Source of the DNA: Saprospiraceae bacterium
GTDB taxonomy: Bacteria; Bacteroidota; Bacteroidia; Chitinophagales; Saprospiraceae
Assembly: GCA_029262975.1 (NCBI GenBank)
Contig: JAJCYJ010000170.1
Location: 1 to 5,639, forward strand
Length of the DNA stretch: 5,639 nt
Reading direction: 5' to 3'
This document shows, in pieces, positions 1 to 5,639 of the stretch. Positions within the stretch are counted from its first letter, which is position 1, and every line of letters begins with the position of its first letter. Position numbers and translations under genes: made by a program. Below the pieces are notes generated by a model. It made no database searches, was not told the DNA's origin, and saw only the letters and a list, made by a program, of their open reading frames with translations.

Positions 1-1
1 A

Positions 2-817
2 TACGAAATGGAAATGACACCTCTGCAAATATTAAGATTCTATAATGCAATTGCCAACGATGGGAAATTGATGGATTTGCAACTTGTCACAGATATAAAA
101 GCTAATGGAACTATTGAAAAATCGTTTCAACCAAAAATAAATAAAGAATCAATTGCAAGTATTCAGAGTATAAGAGAATTACAGTCTATGCTTGAAGGAG
201 TTGTAGAAAGAGGAACAGGAAAAAATTTAAAATCTGATAATTACAAATTTGCTGGAAAAACCGGTACAACAAAAGTGGGGTATGCAGGTGATGGAGAGGT
301 AAATTATAACGCTTCATTTGTAGGCTATTGGCCCGCTGATAAGCCTCAATATTCAATGATCGTAGTGGTCTATGGTCTGAAAGGAAATATGTACTACGGT
401 AATCAGGTGGCGGGGCCCATATTTAAAAGAGTAATCGACTGGACTTATGCCATTCATACAGAACAAGCTCAAATTGTCGATCACACAGGAGATTTTAAAG
501 GCGACTACAATGGTAAAGTCTATGGATTCGGTGAGGATTATGAGCAGATTTTTGACGATCTCAAAATAAGATATGCACCATCGGGTAAATGGATAAAGGG
601 ATATTCGGGGCAAGATGGAGAAGTTCTAAACGGAAAGGCCAAAATTAAAAAAAATGTAGTGCCTGACCTGGAAGGAATGGGGTTAAGAGATGCTGTATAT
701 GTTCTTGAAAATCTCGGAATGAAAGTACAAGTGGACGGATATGGAAAGGTACGTCGACAATCAGTTCGACCGGGTCAATCTATATCGGATAAAGAAATAA
801 TACTTTATCTCAATTAG
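2..817 (+). CDS. ftsI: FtsI / penicillin-binding protein 3, C-terminal part with PASTA domain (5' truncated by window)
   Basis: This is the 3' part of the septal peptidoglycan transpeptidase (class B PBP), which cross-links stem peptides in the periplasm and partners with FtsW. The reading frame is open from the first bases, so the N-terminal anchor, dimerisation domain and the SxxK and SxN motifs lie upstream of the window. Visible from the first codon is the helix around TPLQILRFYNAIAN, a transpeptidase-fold signature. The third catalytic motif, KTGT, is at bases 257-268, followed by the ASFVGYWPADKPQYS strand seen in division PBPs. After the transpeptidase domain ends near base 450 there is a linker of about 65 residues. 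Then comes a single PASTA-like domain (about bases 655-817, VVPDLEGMGLRDAVYVLENLGM onward). A PASTA tail on FtsI is common in Bacteroidota. The stop TAG lies 3 bases before murE, so the two genes are probably cotranscribed. The alternative, the related sporulation PBP SpoVD, shares this layout, but the dcw setting without sporulation context favours FtsI. Confidence 0.93.
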   Translation, partial: YEMEMTPLQILRFYNAIANDGKLMDLQLVTDIKANGTIEKSFQPKINKESIASIQSIRELQSMLEGVVERGTGKNLKSDNYKFAGKTGTTKVGYAGDGEVNYNASFVGYWPADKPQYSMIVVVYGLKGNMYYGNQVAGPIFKRVIDWTYAIHTEQAQIVDHTGDFKGDYNGKVYGFGEDYEQIFDDLKIRYAPSGKWIKGYSGQDGEVLNGKAKIKKNVVPDLEGMGLRDAVYVLENLGMKVQVDGYGKVRRQSVRPGQSISDKEIILYLN

Positions 818-820
818 AAA

Positions 821-2281
821 GTGAAAAAGCAAATATTAAAAGATTTACTTAAAGGAGTAGGTCGATATAAATTGAAAGGAGATGATCTGCCATTAATTAG
901 TGGAATTGTAATCGATTCCAGGAAAGTTAAAAGCGGGTTTTTGTTTGCTGCTCTTGCTGGGCAGGAATCAGATGGGCACAATTTCATCAATAAGGCGATA
1001 GCCCTTGGAGCTGTCGCAATAGTATGTGAATCATGGCCTGAGACAATAGAGGAAAATGTTTCCTATGTTATGGTTCCTGACTGCAGATTAGCAATTGGAC
1101 AAATAGCAAATGTTTTTTTTGATCATCCATCCTCAAAATTGAAATGTGTTGGAGTAACAGGAACAAATGGAAAAACTTCTGTTGCAACATTATTATACGG
1201 CCTTTTTAAAGAATTAGGCTTCAGAGTTGGATTGATTTCAACTATTGAAATATTGGTTAACGAAAAAAAGTGTGATACTTCATTAACGACACCGGATGTG
1301 GTGCATCTGCACGGACTTTTATCTGAAATGGTACACGAAGAATGTACACATGTATTTATGGAAGTCAGTTCTCATGCGGCCGATCAAAAAAGGATCGCCG
1401 GGATAGTATTTACAGGTGGAGTTTTTACAAATATTACCCATGATCACCTTGATTATCATGGAGATTTTGCAAGCTATATTCGGGCCAAACAATCTTTCTT
1501 TTCCAGTTTAGATAAAGGTGCATTTGCACTTACAAATATCGATGACAGAAATGGAGAGGTTATGACTCAAAATACGAAAGCCACTATTTACAAATACAGT
1601 CTTCGGAGACTTACAGATTACAAAGCACGTGTGCTTAGTGAAGAGTCTTTAGGGATGTATTTAGAAATAAATGGGTTTAAGTTTATGACGATACTAACTG
1701 GAAAATTTAATGCTGCAAATCTTACCGCAGTATATGGTGTGGCCAGGATAATGGAAGATATAAATGAGGAAGTATTAATAGAAAAGCTTAGTGGGCTTTC
1801 GACTGCAAAAGGCAGAATGGAAGTTGTGGCTTATGAACCTCGGGTAATAGTGGATTATGCGCATACGCCTGACGCATTAGTTAATGTCCTCGATACGTTA
1901 AAGCATTCAATGACAAAGGGAAGATTGATAACAGTAGTGGGATGCGGAGGAGATAGGGATAAGACAAAACGTCCTTTGATGGGCGCGATAGCTGTAGAAA
2001 AAAGTGATGTGGTAATATTTACATCGGATAATCCCAGAAGTGAAGACCCGGTAGAGATAATTGAAGAAATGAAGAAAAACCTTATTGCGGCACATGATTC
2101 TCAGTGGCTTGACATAGTGGATCGTCGTTCAGCAATAAAGACCTCATTAACTATTGCAAATAAGATTGATACGATATTAATAGCTGGCAAAGGCCATGAA
2201 GAATATCAGGAGATTGAGGGCATACGACACTTTTTTAGTGACCAGCAAATTGTGAAAGATTTTTTATCTGAAGATATATAA
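821..2281 (+). CDS. murE: UDP-N-acetylmuramoyl-L-alanyl-D-glutamate--meso-2,6-diaminopimelate ligase
   Basis: This cytoplasmic Mur ligase uses ATP to add the third residue to UDP-MurNAc-L-Ala-D-Glu. The 486 residues are full length for the family. The N-terminal UDP-binding domain holds IDSRKVKSGFLFAAL (31-45). The ATP P-loop is GTNGKTS (114-120), followed by the substrate motif TTPD (156-159), EVSSHA (181-186) and NITHDHLDYHG (204-214). K223 in YIRAKQSFF is in the position of the carbamylated lysine. The C-terminal domain has DYAHTPDAL (345-353), GCGGDRDKTKRPLM (374-387) and AGKGHE (455-460). DNPR at 403-406 is the motif associated with meso-diaminopimelate rather than lysine as substrate, so a DAP-type peptidoglycan is inferred. 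The start is GTG at 821, the first start codon after the in-frame ftsI stop. It lies in an A-rich context with no Shine-Dalgarno sequence, and the conserved N-terminus begins about 25 residues later. The 3-base spacing from ftsI suggests translational coupling. Confidence 0.97.
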   Translation: MKKQILKDLLKGVGRYKLKGDDLPLISGIVIDSRKVKSGFLFAALAGQESDGHNFINKAIALGAVAIVCESWPETIEENVSYVMVPDCRLAIGQIANVFFDHPSSKLKCVGVTGTNGKTSVATLLYGLFKELGFRVGLISTIEILVNEKKCDTSLTTPDVVHLHGLLSEMVHEECTHVFMEVSSHAADQKRIAGIVFTGGVFTNITHDHLDYHGDFASYIRAKQSFFSSLDKGAFALTNIDDRNGEVMTQNTKATIYKYSLRRLTDYKARVLSEESLGMYLEINGFKFMTILTGKFNAANLTAVYGVARIMEDINEEVLIEKLSGLSTAKGRMEVVAYEPRVIVDYAHTPDALVNVLDTLKHSMTKGRLITVVGCGGDRDKTKRPLMGAIAVEKSDVVIFTSDNPRSEDPVEIIEEMKKNLIAAHDSQWLDIVDRRSAIKTSLTIANKIDTILIAGKGHEEYQEIEGIRHFFSDQQIVKDFLSEDI

Positions 2282-2405
2282 GAGTAGGTTCTATTATCAT
2301 TCTCAGGTTGGTTTTAACAGTTGCAGTGGAGTTCCGGATAAAGATTTGGACCCACTGCTTTTTTAATTCTCGAAATGGTAATTGAACAAAAGATTAGAAT
2401 GAACG
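2282..2405. other. Intergenic gap between murE and mraY
   Basis: These 124 bases are the only real non-coding space in the window. Apart from the hairpin at 2323-2364 I see no convincing content. No clear Bacteroidota-type promoter (TTTG about 20 bases before TAnnTTTG) is visible upstream of mraY; the nearest resemblance, AAGATTTG at 2341-2348, lies inside the hairpin and lacks a matching upstream box. The 41 bases after the T-run are A-rich, as is usual before genes in this phylum, which generally do not rely on Shine-Dalgarno pairing. Whether mraY-murD-ftsW have their own promoter here cannot be decided by eye. Confidence 0.6.
2323..2364 (+). terminator. Putative intrinsic terminator or attenuator between murE and mraY
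   Basis: GCAGTGG (2323-2329) is the exact inverted repeat of CCACTGC (2352-2358), and six T residues follow at once (2359-2364). A further inner pairing TCC (2333-2335) with GGA (2348-2350), plus G2331 with C2351, would extend the stem across small bulges and leave a loop of about 12 bases. The form is that of a Rho-independent terminator on the + strand only, since there is no A-run before the stem to serve the other strand. It sits inside a conserved operon, so it may act as a partial terminator, an attenuator or an RNA-processing site rather than a full stop. The stem and T-run are directly visible; the function is inferred and no folding energy was computed. Confidence 0.45.
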
Positions 2406-3665
2406 ATGCTCTACTATTTATTTGAGTATTTAGAAAATGAATTTAAGTTTCCGGGAGCGGAACTATTTCAATTTTTGAGCTTCAGGGCAGGCATGGCCAT
2501 TGTAGTGGCCTTAATCGTGTCTGTTATCTGGGGTAATAAGATTATAAGTTCTTTGAAATCAATGCAGATCGGAGAGTCCGTAAGAGATCTTGGATTAGCG
2601 GGGCAAAATGAAAAGACGGGTACACCTACCATGGGTGGTATTATTATCATTCTTGCGGTCATTATACCAGTTTTGCTTTTTGCTAAATTAGAAAGTGTTT
2701 ATATTCGACTTCTTCTTCTCTCAACTATTTGGATGGCGCTGGTAGGTGCCATCGATGACTACATAAAAGTATTCAAGAAAAATAAGGCTGGTCTCCATGG
2801 TAAATTCAAAATACTTGGACAAGTCGTATTAGGGATAATGGTAGGTGGTGTTATGTTTTGGGATAGTGATATAGTCGTAAGAGTGCCCCATGCTGTAGCT
2901 CTTGAAATGGGTTATCCAATTGTGGAGGTAATACAAGTAAAAAATCCAAGAGGAGGAGATGAAAAAGTGTCCTATGCCTATGTGAAAACCGGATTGACCA
3001 ATATTCCATTTATGAAAAAGAATGGATTCAATTATAGAAATCTTGTGTTTTTTACCCAGGATAATAAAGATGCTCTCTATTGGATATTTTTCATTCCGTT
3101 CGTGATCTTTCTAATTACTGCGGTCTCTAATGCCGCTAATCTAACAGATGGATTAGATGGACTAGCGGCTGGAACTTCTGCAATTATTGTGGGTGTCCTT
3201 GCCATATTCGCTTATTTGTCAAGTAATGCACAATTTGCCGATTATCTGAATATCCTTTTTATTCCAAGGTCAGAAGAACTTGTAATTTTTTCAGCCAGTC
3301 TGATTGGAGCTTGTGTGGGATTCTTATGGTATAATTCATATCCGGCAAGAGTGTTCATGGGAGATACTGGAAGTTTGGCATTAGGTGGCATCATCGCTAC
3401 GCTTACTATTCTATTAAGAAAAGAGTTTTTAATACCGATACTCTGCGGCATTTTTTTTATAGAAACTTTATCAGTGATGCTTCAGGTAAGTTATTTTAAA
3501 TATACAAAGAGAAAATACGGAGAAGGACGACGAATATTTAGAATGTCTCCGATCCATCATCATTTTCAAAAGTTGGGAATGCATGAAGCAAAAATTGTAA
3601 CGAGGTTTTGGATAGTAGGAATACTCCTGGCTATCCTGACCATTATTACCCTCAAAGTTCGATAG
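2406..3665 (+). CDS. mraY: Phospho-N-acetylmuramoyl-pentapeptide-transferase (MraY)
   Basis: This polytopic inner-membrane enzyme transfers phospho-MurNAc-pentapeptide from UDP to undecaprenyl phosphate, giving lipid I. The 419 residues carry the family motifs: TPTMGG (73-78), the aspartate pair D117-D118 in AIDDYIKVFKK, NLTDGLDGLA (245-254), RVFMGDTGSLALGG (315-328, with the third catalytic aspartate D320) and the PIHHHF histidine motif (382-387). Around ten hydrophobic segments can be followed, starting near residues 28-43, 78-95 and 100-116. The protein is about 60 residues longer than the usual ~360 of enterobacterial MraY. Most of the excess lies in a polar stretch at about 153-222, between the fourth and fifth membrane segments, on the predicted periplasmic side. 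The start is ATG at 2406, the first in frame after a stop codon at 2400-2402, and it gives the MLYYLFEYL opening typical of Bacteroidota MraY. Its stop codon overlaps the murD start by one base. Confidence 0.97.
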   Translation: MLYYLFEYLENEFKFPGAELFQFLSFRAGMAIVVALIVSVIWGNKIISSLKSMQIGESVRDLGLAGQNEKTGTPTMGGIIIILAVIIPVLLFAKLESVYIRLLLLSTIWMALVGAIDDYIKVFKKNKAGLHGKFKILGQVVLGIMVGGVMFWDSDIVVRVPHAVALEMGYPIVEVIQVKNPRGGDEKVSYAYVKTGLTNIPFMKKNGFNYRNLVFFTQDNKDALYWIFFIPFVIFLITAVSNAANLTDGLDGLAAGTSAIIVGVLAIFAYLSSNAQFADYLNILFIPRSEELVIFSASLIGACVGFLWYNSYPARVFMGDTGSLALGGIIATLTILLRKEFLIPILCGIFFIETLSVMLQVSYFKYTKRKYGEGRRIFRMSPIHHHFQKLGMHEAKIVTRFWIVGILLAILTIITLKVR

Positions 3666-4951
3666 TGCGAATAGGTATTATCGGAGGAGGAGAAAGCGGA
3701 GTAGGGGCAGCCCTGCTTGCTTTAAAGGTAGGTGATGAACCGTATGTCAGTGACTATGGTTTGATAAACCCTGTATATCGCCAAAGCCTTATTGAAAACA
3801 ACGTCCGTTTTGAAGAAAATGGACACACTTTTGACATTTTAGTAGCATCGGATATAATTATAAAAAGTCCGGGCGTCAGAGACGAAACCCCAATTATTAA
3901 AAGTCTCAAAGCGCACGGCCTAATTATTATATCAGAATTAGAATATGGTGCCAGGCATTGTCACGGTCTTATCGTAGCTATTACAGGCTCTAATGGTAAG
4001 ACTACAACGACTAATCTTGTGTATCATATTTTGAATCTTGCAGGTAAGTCTGTAATGAAAGGTGGTAATTTAGGTATATGTCTTTCAACACTTCTTTTAG
4101 AAAAAGCGGTTGAGATATATGTATTAGAAGTAAGTAGTTTCCAGTTGGATGATATCGTTTCATTTAAACCTGAAATTGCAGTTCTTCTCAATATCACACC
4201 TGATCATTTAGATCGTTATGCCGGGCAATTTGAATTTTACGCAGATAGTAAACTTAAGATTACTATGAATCAAAGCTCATCTGAATACTTCATTTATAAT
4301 GGAGATGATGAAATGATCATGCAGAGGATTTCAAATGTAACAGCACAATGTATTCCTGTAATATCCGATTCATTGGCTATGGATGACTTCTCGATTGCTA
4401 ACCCCTATTTGAGAGGTCGCCATAATCGATTTAACACTAGTTGCGCTATAGAGGTTGTAAGACGATTGCATATTTCAAATGAGCAAATCCTAAAAGGATT
4501 AGAAACATTTAGAAATGACGATCACAGATTACAAACAGTAGCTGTCATTAATGGCGTTGAATGGATTAACGATAGTAAAGCAACTAATGTCGATGCTACA
4601 TATTATGCACTTGAAGCCATGTCTTTACCCTTAATCTGGATTGCCGGAGGACAGGATAAAGGCAATGACTATGATCGATTAAAACCATTGGTTCGATCAA
4701 AGGTCAAAATGGTTCTTTGTTTAGGGAAGGATAATACCAAGCTCTTAGAAGAGTTTGGAAACCTTTCAGTTCCGATAGCGGAAGTCCATACGATGGATGA
4801 AGCTATAGTTATGGCTGAGCAACATTCTGAAGAAGGAGATACTGTCCTGCTTTCTCCGGCGTGTGCGAGTTTTGACCTTTTTGAAAACTATAAGGACAGA
4901 GGATCCCAATTCGTTTCCTGTGTTTGGAAACTATTGAGAAAACGTAAATGA
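3665..4951 (+). CDS. murD: UDP-N-acetylmuramoyl-L-alanine--D-glutamate ligase
   Basis: This cytoplasmic Mur ligase adds D-glutamate to UDP-MurNAc-L-Ala using ATP. I choose GTG at 3665 as the start. It gives MRIGIIGGGESGVG, which places the Rossmann-type UDP-binding loop GGGESG at residues 7-12 as in the family, and the GTG shares its G with the mraY stop (TAGTG). The frame stays open upstream, but only inside the end of mraY, and that extension matches nothing in MurD. The 428-residue product shows SPG (68-70), the P-loop GSNGKTTTT (108-116), GNLG (134-137), EVSSFQL (155-161), NITPDHLDRY (176-185), K196 in the carbamyl-lysine position, GRHNRFN (251-257), NDSKATN (302-308), GGQDKG (328-333) and SPACASFDLFENYKDRG (397-413). 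The segment between NGDD (212-215) and GRHN is short for the family. The gene is coupled at both ends, by 1 base to mraY and by 4 bases to ftsW. Confidence 0.96.
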   Translation: MRIGIIGGGESGVGAALLALKVGDEPYVSDYGLINPVYRQSLIENNVRFEENGHTFDILVASDIIIKSPGVRDETPIIKSLKAHGLIIISELEYGARHCHGLIVAITGSNGKTTTTNLVYHILNLAGKSVMKGGNLGICLSTLLLEKAVEIYVLEVSSFQLDDIVSFKPEIAVLLNITPDHLDRYAGQFEFYADSKLKITMNQSSSEYFIYNGDDEMIMQRISNVTAQCIPVISDSLAMDDFSIANPYLRGRHNRFNTSCAIEVVRRLHISNEQILKGLETFRNDDHRLQTVAVINGVEWINDSKATNVDATYYALEAMSLPLIWIAGGQDKGNDYDRLKPLVRSKVKMVLCLGKDNTKLLEEFGNLSVPIAEVHTMDEAIVMAEQHSEEGDTVLLSPACASFDLFENYKDRGSQFVSCVWKLLRKRK

Positions 4952-5639
4952 ACGCAGTAGCACAATTAAAAGATCATTTGAAAGGAGATCGGGCGATATG
5001 GCTGATCACCCTTGTATTAGGTGTCTTTTCATTATTAGCCGTGTATAGCGCAGCTGGTAGTGAAGCATTTAAATCTCACGATGGCAACACAGAATTTGCC
5101 TTAATCAGACAATTGATTTTCATTTCACTTGGATTTGTTTTGACTTATGTCTGCTATAGTTTTCACTATATGCAATACGCCCGTTTTGCACCACTTCTTC
5201 TTGCTGTCGCCATTCCATTGTTAGCTTTTACTTTGTTCTTTACAGATGCTACTAATGAGGCTAGAAGATGGATATCCATTCCTTGGGTTGGATTTGGCCT
5301 GCAGACATCAGACATTGCGAGGTTCGCCCTTATCATATTTATTGCACGTGCACTGAGTATTAGACAAGATATAATCAAAGATTTTAAATATGCATTTCTT
5401 CCAATTATAATACCAGTTTCAGTAGTATGCCTTTTGATATTACCTGCTAATTTGTCAACCGCCGTTTTATTGTTTACGACCTGTCTGTTGATGATGTTTA
5501 TAGGTAGGGTGTCATTTAAATATATTAGCATCCTGGTGTTAGTAGGATTGATTGGTTTTTTATCTGTATGGATATTGGGAGAATATTTTCCGGATTTTAT
5601 TAGAGTTAATACATGGGATTCAAGAATCGCAGAATTTGT
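4948..5639 (+). CDS. ftsW: FtsW, septal SEDS peptidoglycan glycosyltransferase (3' truncated by window)
   Basis: FtsW is the SEDS-family polymerase that builds glycan strands from lipid II at the division site, in complex with FtsI. The ATG at 4948 overlaps the murD stop as ATGA, and the frame is open for 230 codons to the window edge with no stop, so the gene continues beyond it. The visible part has a short cytoplasmic lead, then hydrophobic segments at about residues 17-35, 53-72, 79-98, 123-137, 148-165, 168-186 and 191-210. Signature stretches are LLAVYSAAGSEA (29-40), EARRWISIPWVGFGLQTSDIARFAL (104-128, the RWI...P...G...Q.S core of the family), LPANLSTAVLLF (165-176) and TWDSRIAEF at the end, which opens the large extracellular loop. 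The conserved acidic residue needed for catalysis should lie downstream and is not visible. RodA, the elongation paralogue, is the alternative, but the position directly after murD in a dcw cluster strongly favours FtsW. Confidence 0.93.
   Translation, partial: MNAVAQLKDHLKGDRAIWLITLVLGVFSLLAVYSAAGSEAFKSHDGNTEFALIRQLIFISLGFVLTYVCYSFHYMQYARFAPLLLAVAIPLLAFTLFFTDATNEARRWISIPWVGFGLQTSDIARFALIIFIARALSIRQDIIKDFKYAFLPIIIPVSVVCLLILPANLSTAVLLFTTCLLMMFIGRVSFKYISILVLVGLIGFLSVWILGEYFPDFIRVNTWDSRIAEF

Noticed and set aside
353..613. Open frames on the - strand at 353-613, 1907-2095, 2468-2662 and 3242-3451
   Set aside because: All lie opposite well-supported genes (ftsI, murE, mraY) and show no motif or start context of their own.
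1113..1120. Run of eight T residues in murE (a similar run at 3451-3458 in mraY) as a possible slippage or phase-variation site
   Set aside because: Both runs encode conserved hydrophobic stretches with the frame intact, and essential core genes are unlikely phase-variation targets; such runs are expected in AT-rich DNA.
2321..2348. Bacteroidota-type promoter (TTG ... AAGATTTG) before mraY
   Set aside because: The -7 box has a mismatch at its first position, the upstream box is partial with spacing of about 17 bases rather than about 20, and it lies within the hairpin stem and loop.
2256..2366. Stop-free frame across the murE-mraY gap ending at TAA 2364-2366
   Set aside because: It has no ATG, GTG or TTG start in a useful position and no recognisable product; the hairpin explains the region better.
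2399..2425. Eight-codon ORF (MNDALLFI) overlapping the mraY start in another frame
   Set aside because: An ATG followed by a chance short frame. Nothing links it to regulation, although its overlap with the start codon was considered as a possible leader peptide.
3608..3664. Upstream TTG start extending murD by 19 residues into mraY
   Set aside because: The extension encodes an unrelated, proline- and tyrosine-rich peptide over the conserved C-terminus of mraY, and the MurD fold begins right after the GTG at 3665.
5166..5531. Open frame of 121 codons on the - strand
   Set aside because: It lies wholly opposite ftsW, whose translation shows clear SEDS-family motifs; the antisense product has no recognisable motif. 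It is a shadow of the real gene.

Overview
The window is a stretch of a division and cell wall (dcw) gene cluster, read entirely on the + strand: ftsI (3' end only), murE, mraY, murD, ftsW (5' end only). The gene order without murF between murE and mraY, the FtsI with one C-terminal PASTA domain, the enlarged ~419-residue MraY, the A-rich gene starts without Shine-Dalgarno sequences and the AT-rich composition all point to a member of the Bacteroidota. I cannot place it more finely from this sequence alone.

Layout: 2-817 is the C-terminal part of the division transpeptidase FtsI/PBP3. After 3 bases comes murE (821-2281, GTG start). A 124-base gap follows (2282-2405), the only real intergenic space, and it holds a perfect 7-bp stem followed by six T residues that looks like an intrinsic terminator or attenuator. 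Then come mraY (2406-3665), murD (3665-4951, GTG start sharing one base with the mraY stop) and ftsW (4948 to the window end, ATG overlapping the murD stop as ATGA). Two tightly packed blocks (ftsI-murE and mraY-murD-ftsW) are therefore separated by the hairpin-bearing gap.

Together the genes cover consecutive steps of peptidoglycan synthesis. MurD adds D-Glu and MurE adds the third residue (the DNPR motif predicts meso-diaminopimelate) to the cytoplasmic UDP-MurNAc peptide. MraY moves the phospho-MurNAc-pentapeptide to undecaprenyl phosphate to give lipid I. FtsW polymerises lipid II at the septum, and FtsI cross-links the new strands.

I found no mobile element, RNA gene, CRISPR array or previously undescribed system. 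All five genes are conserved core genes with intact motifs, and the observations of interest are modest: the hairpin, the start and overlap architecture, the MraY periplasmic insert and a short MurD middle domain.
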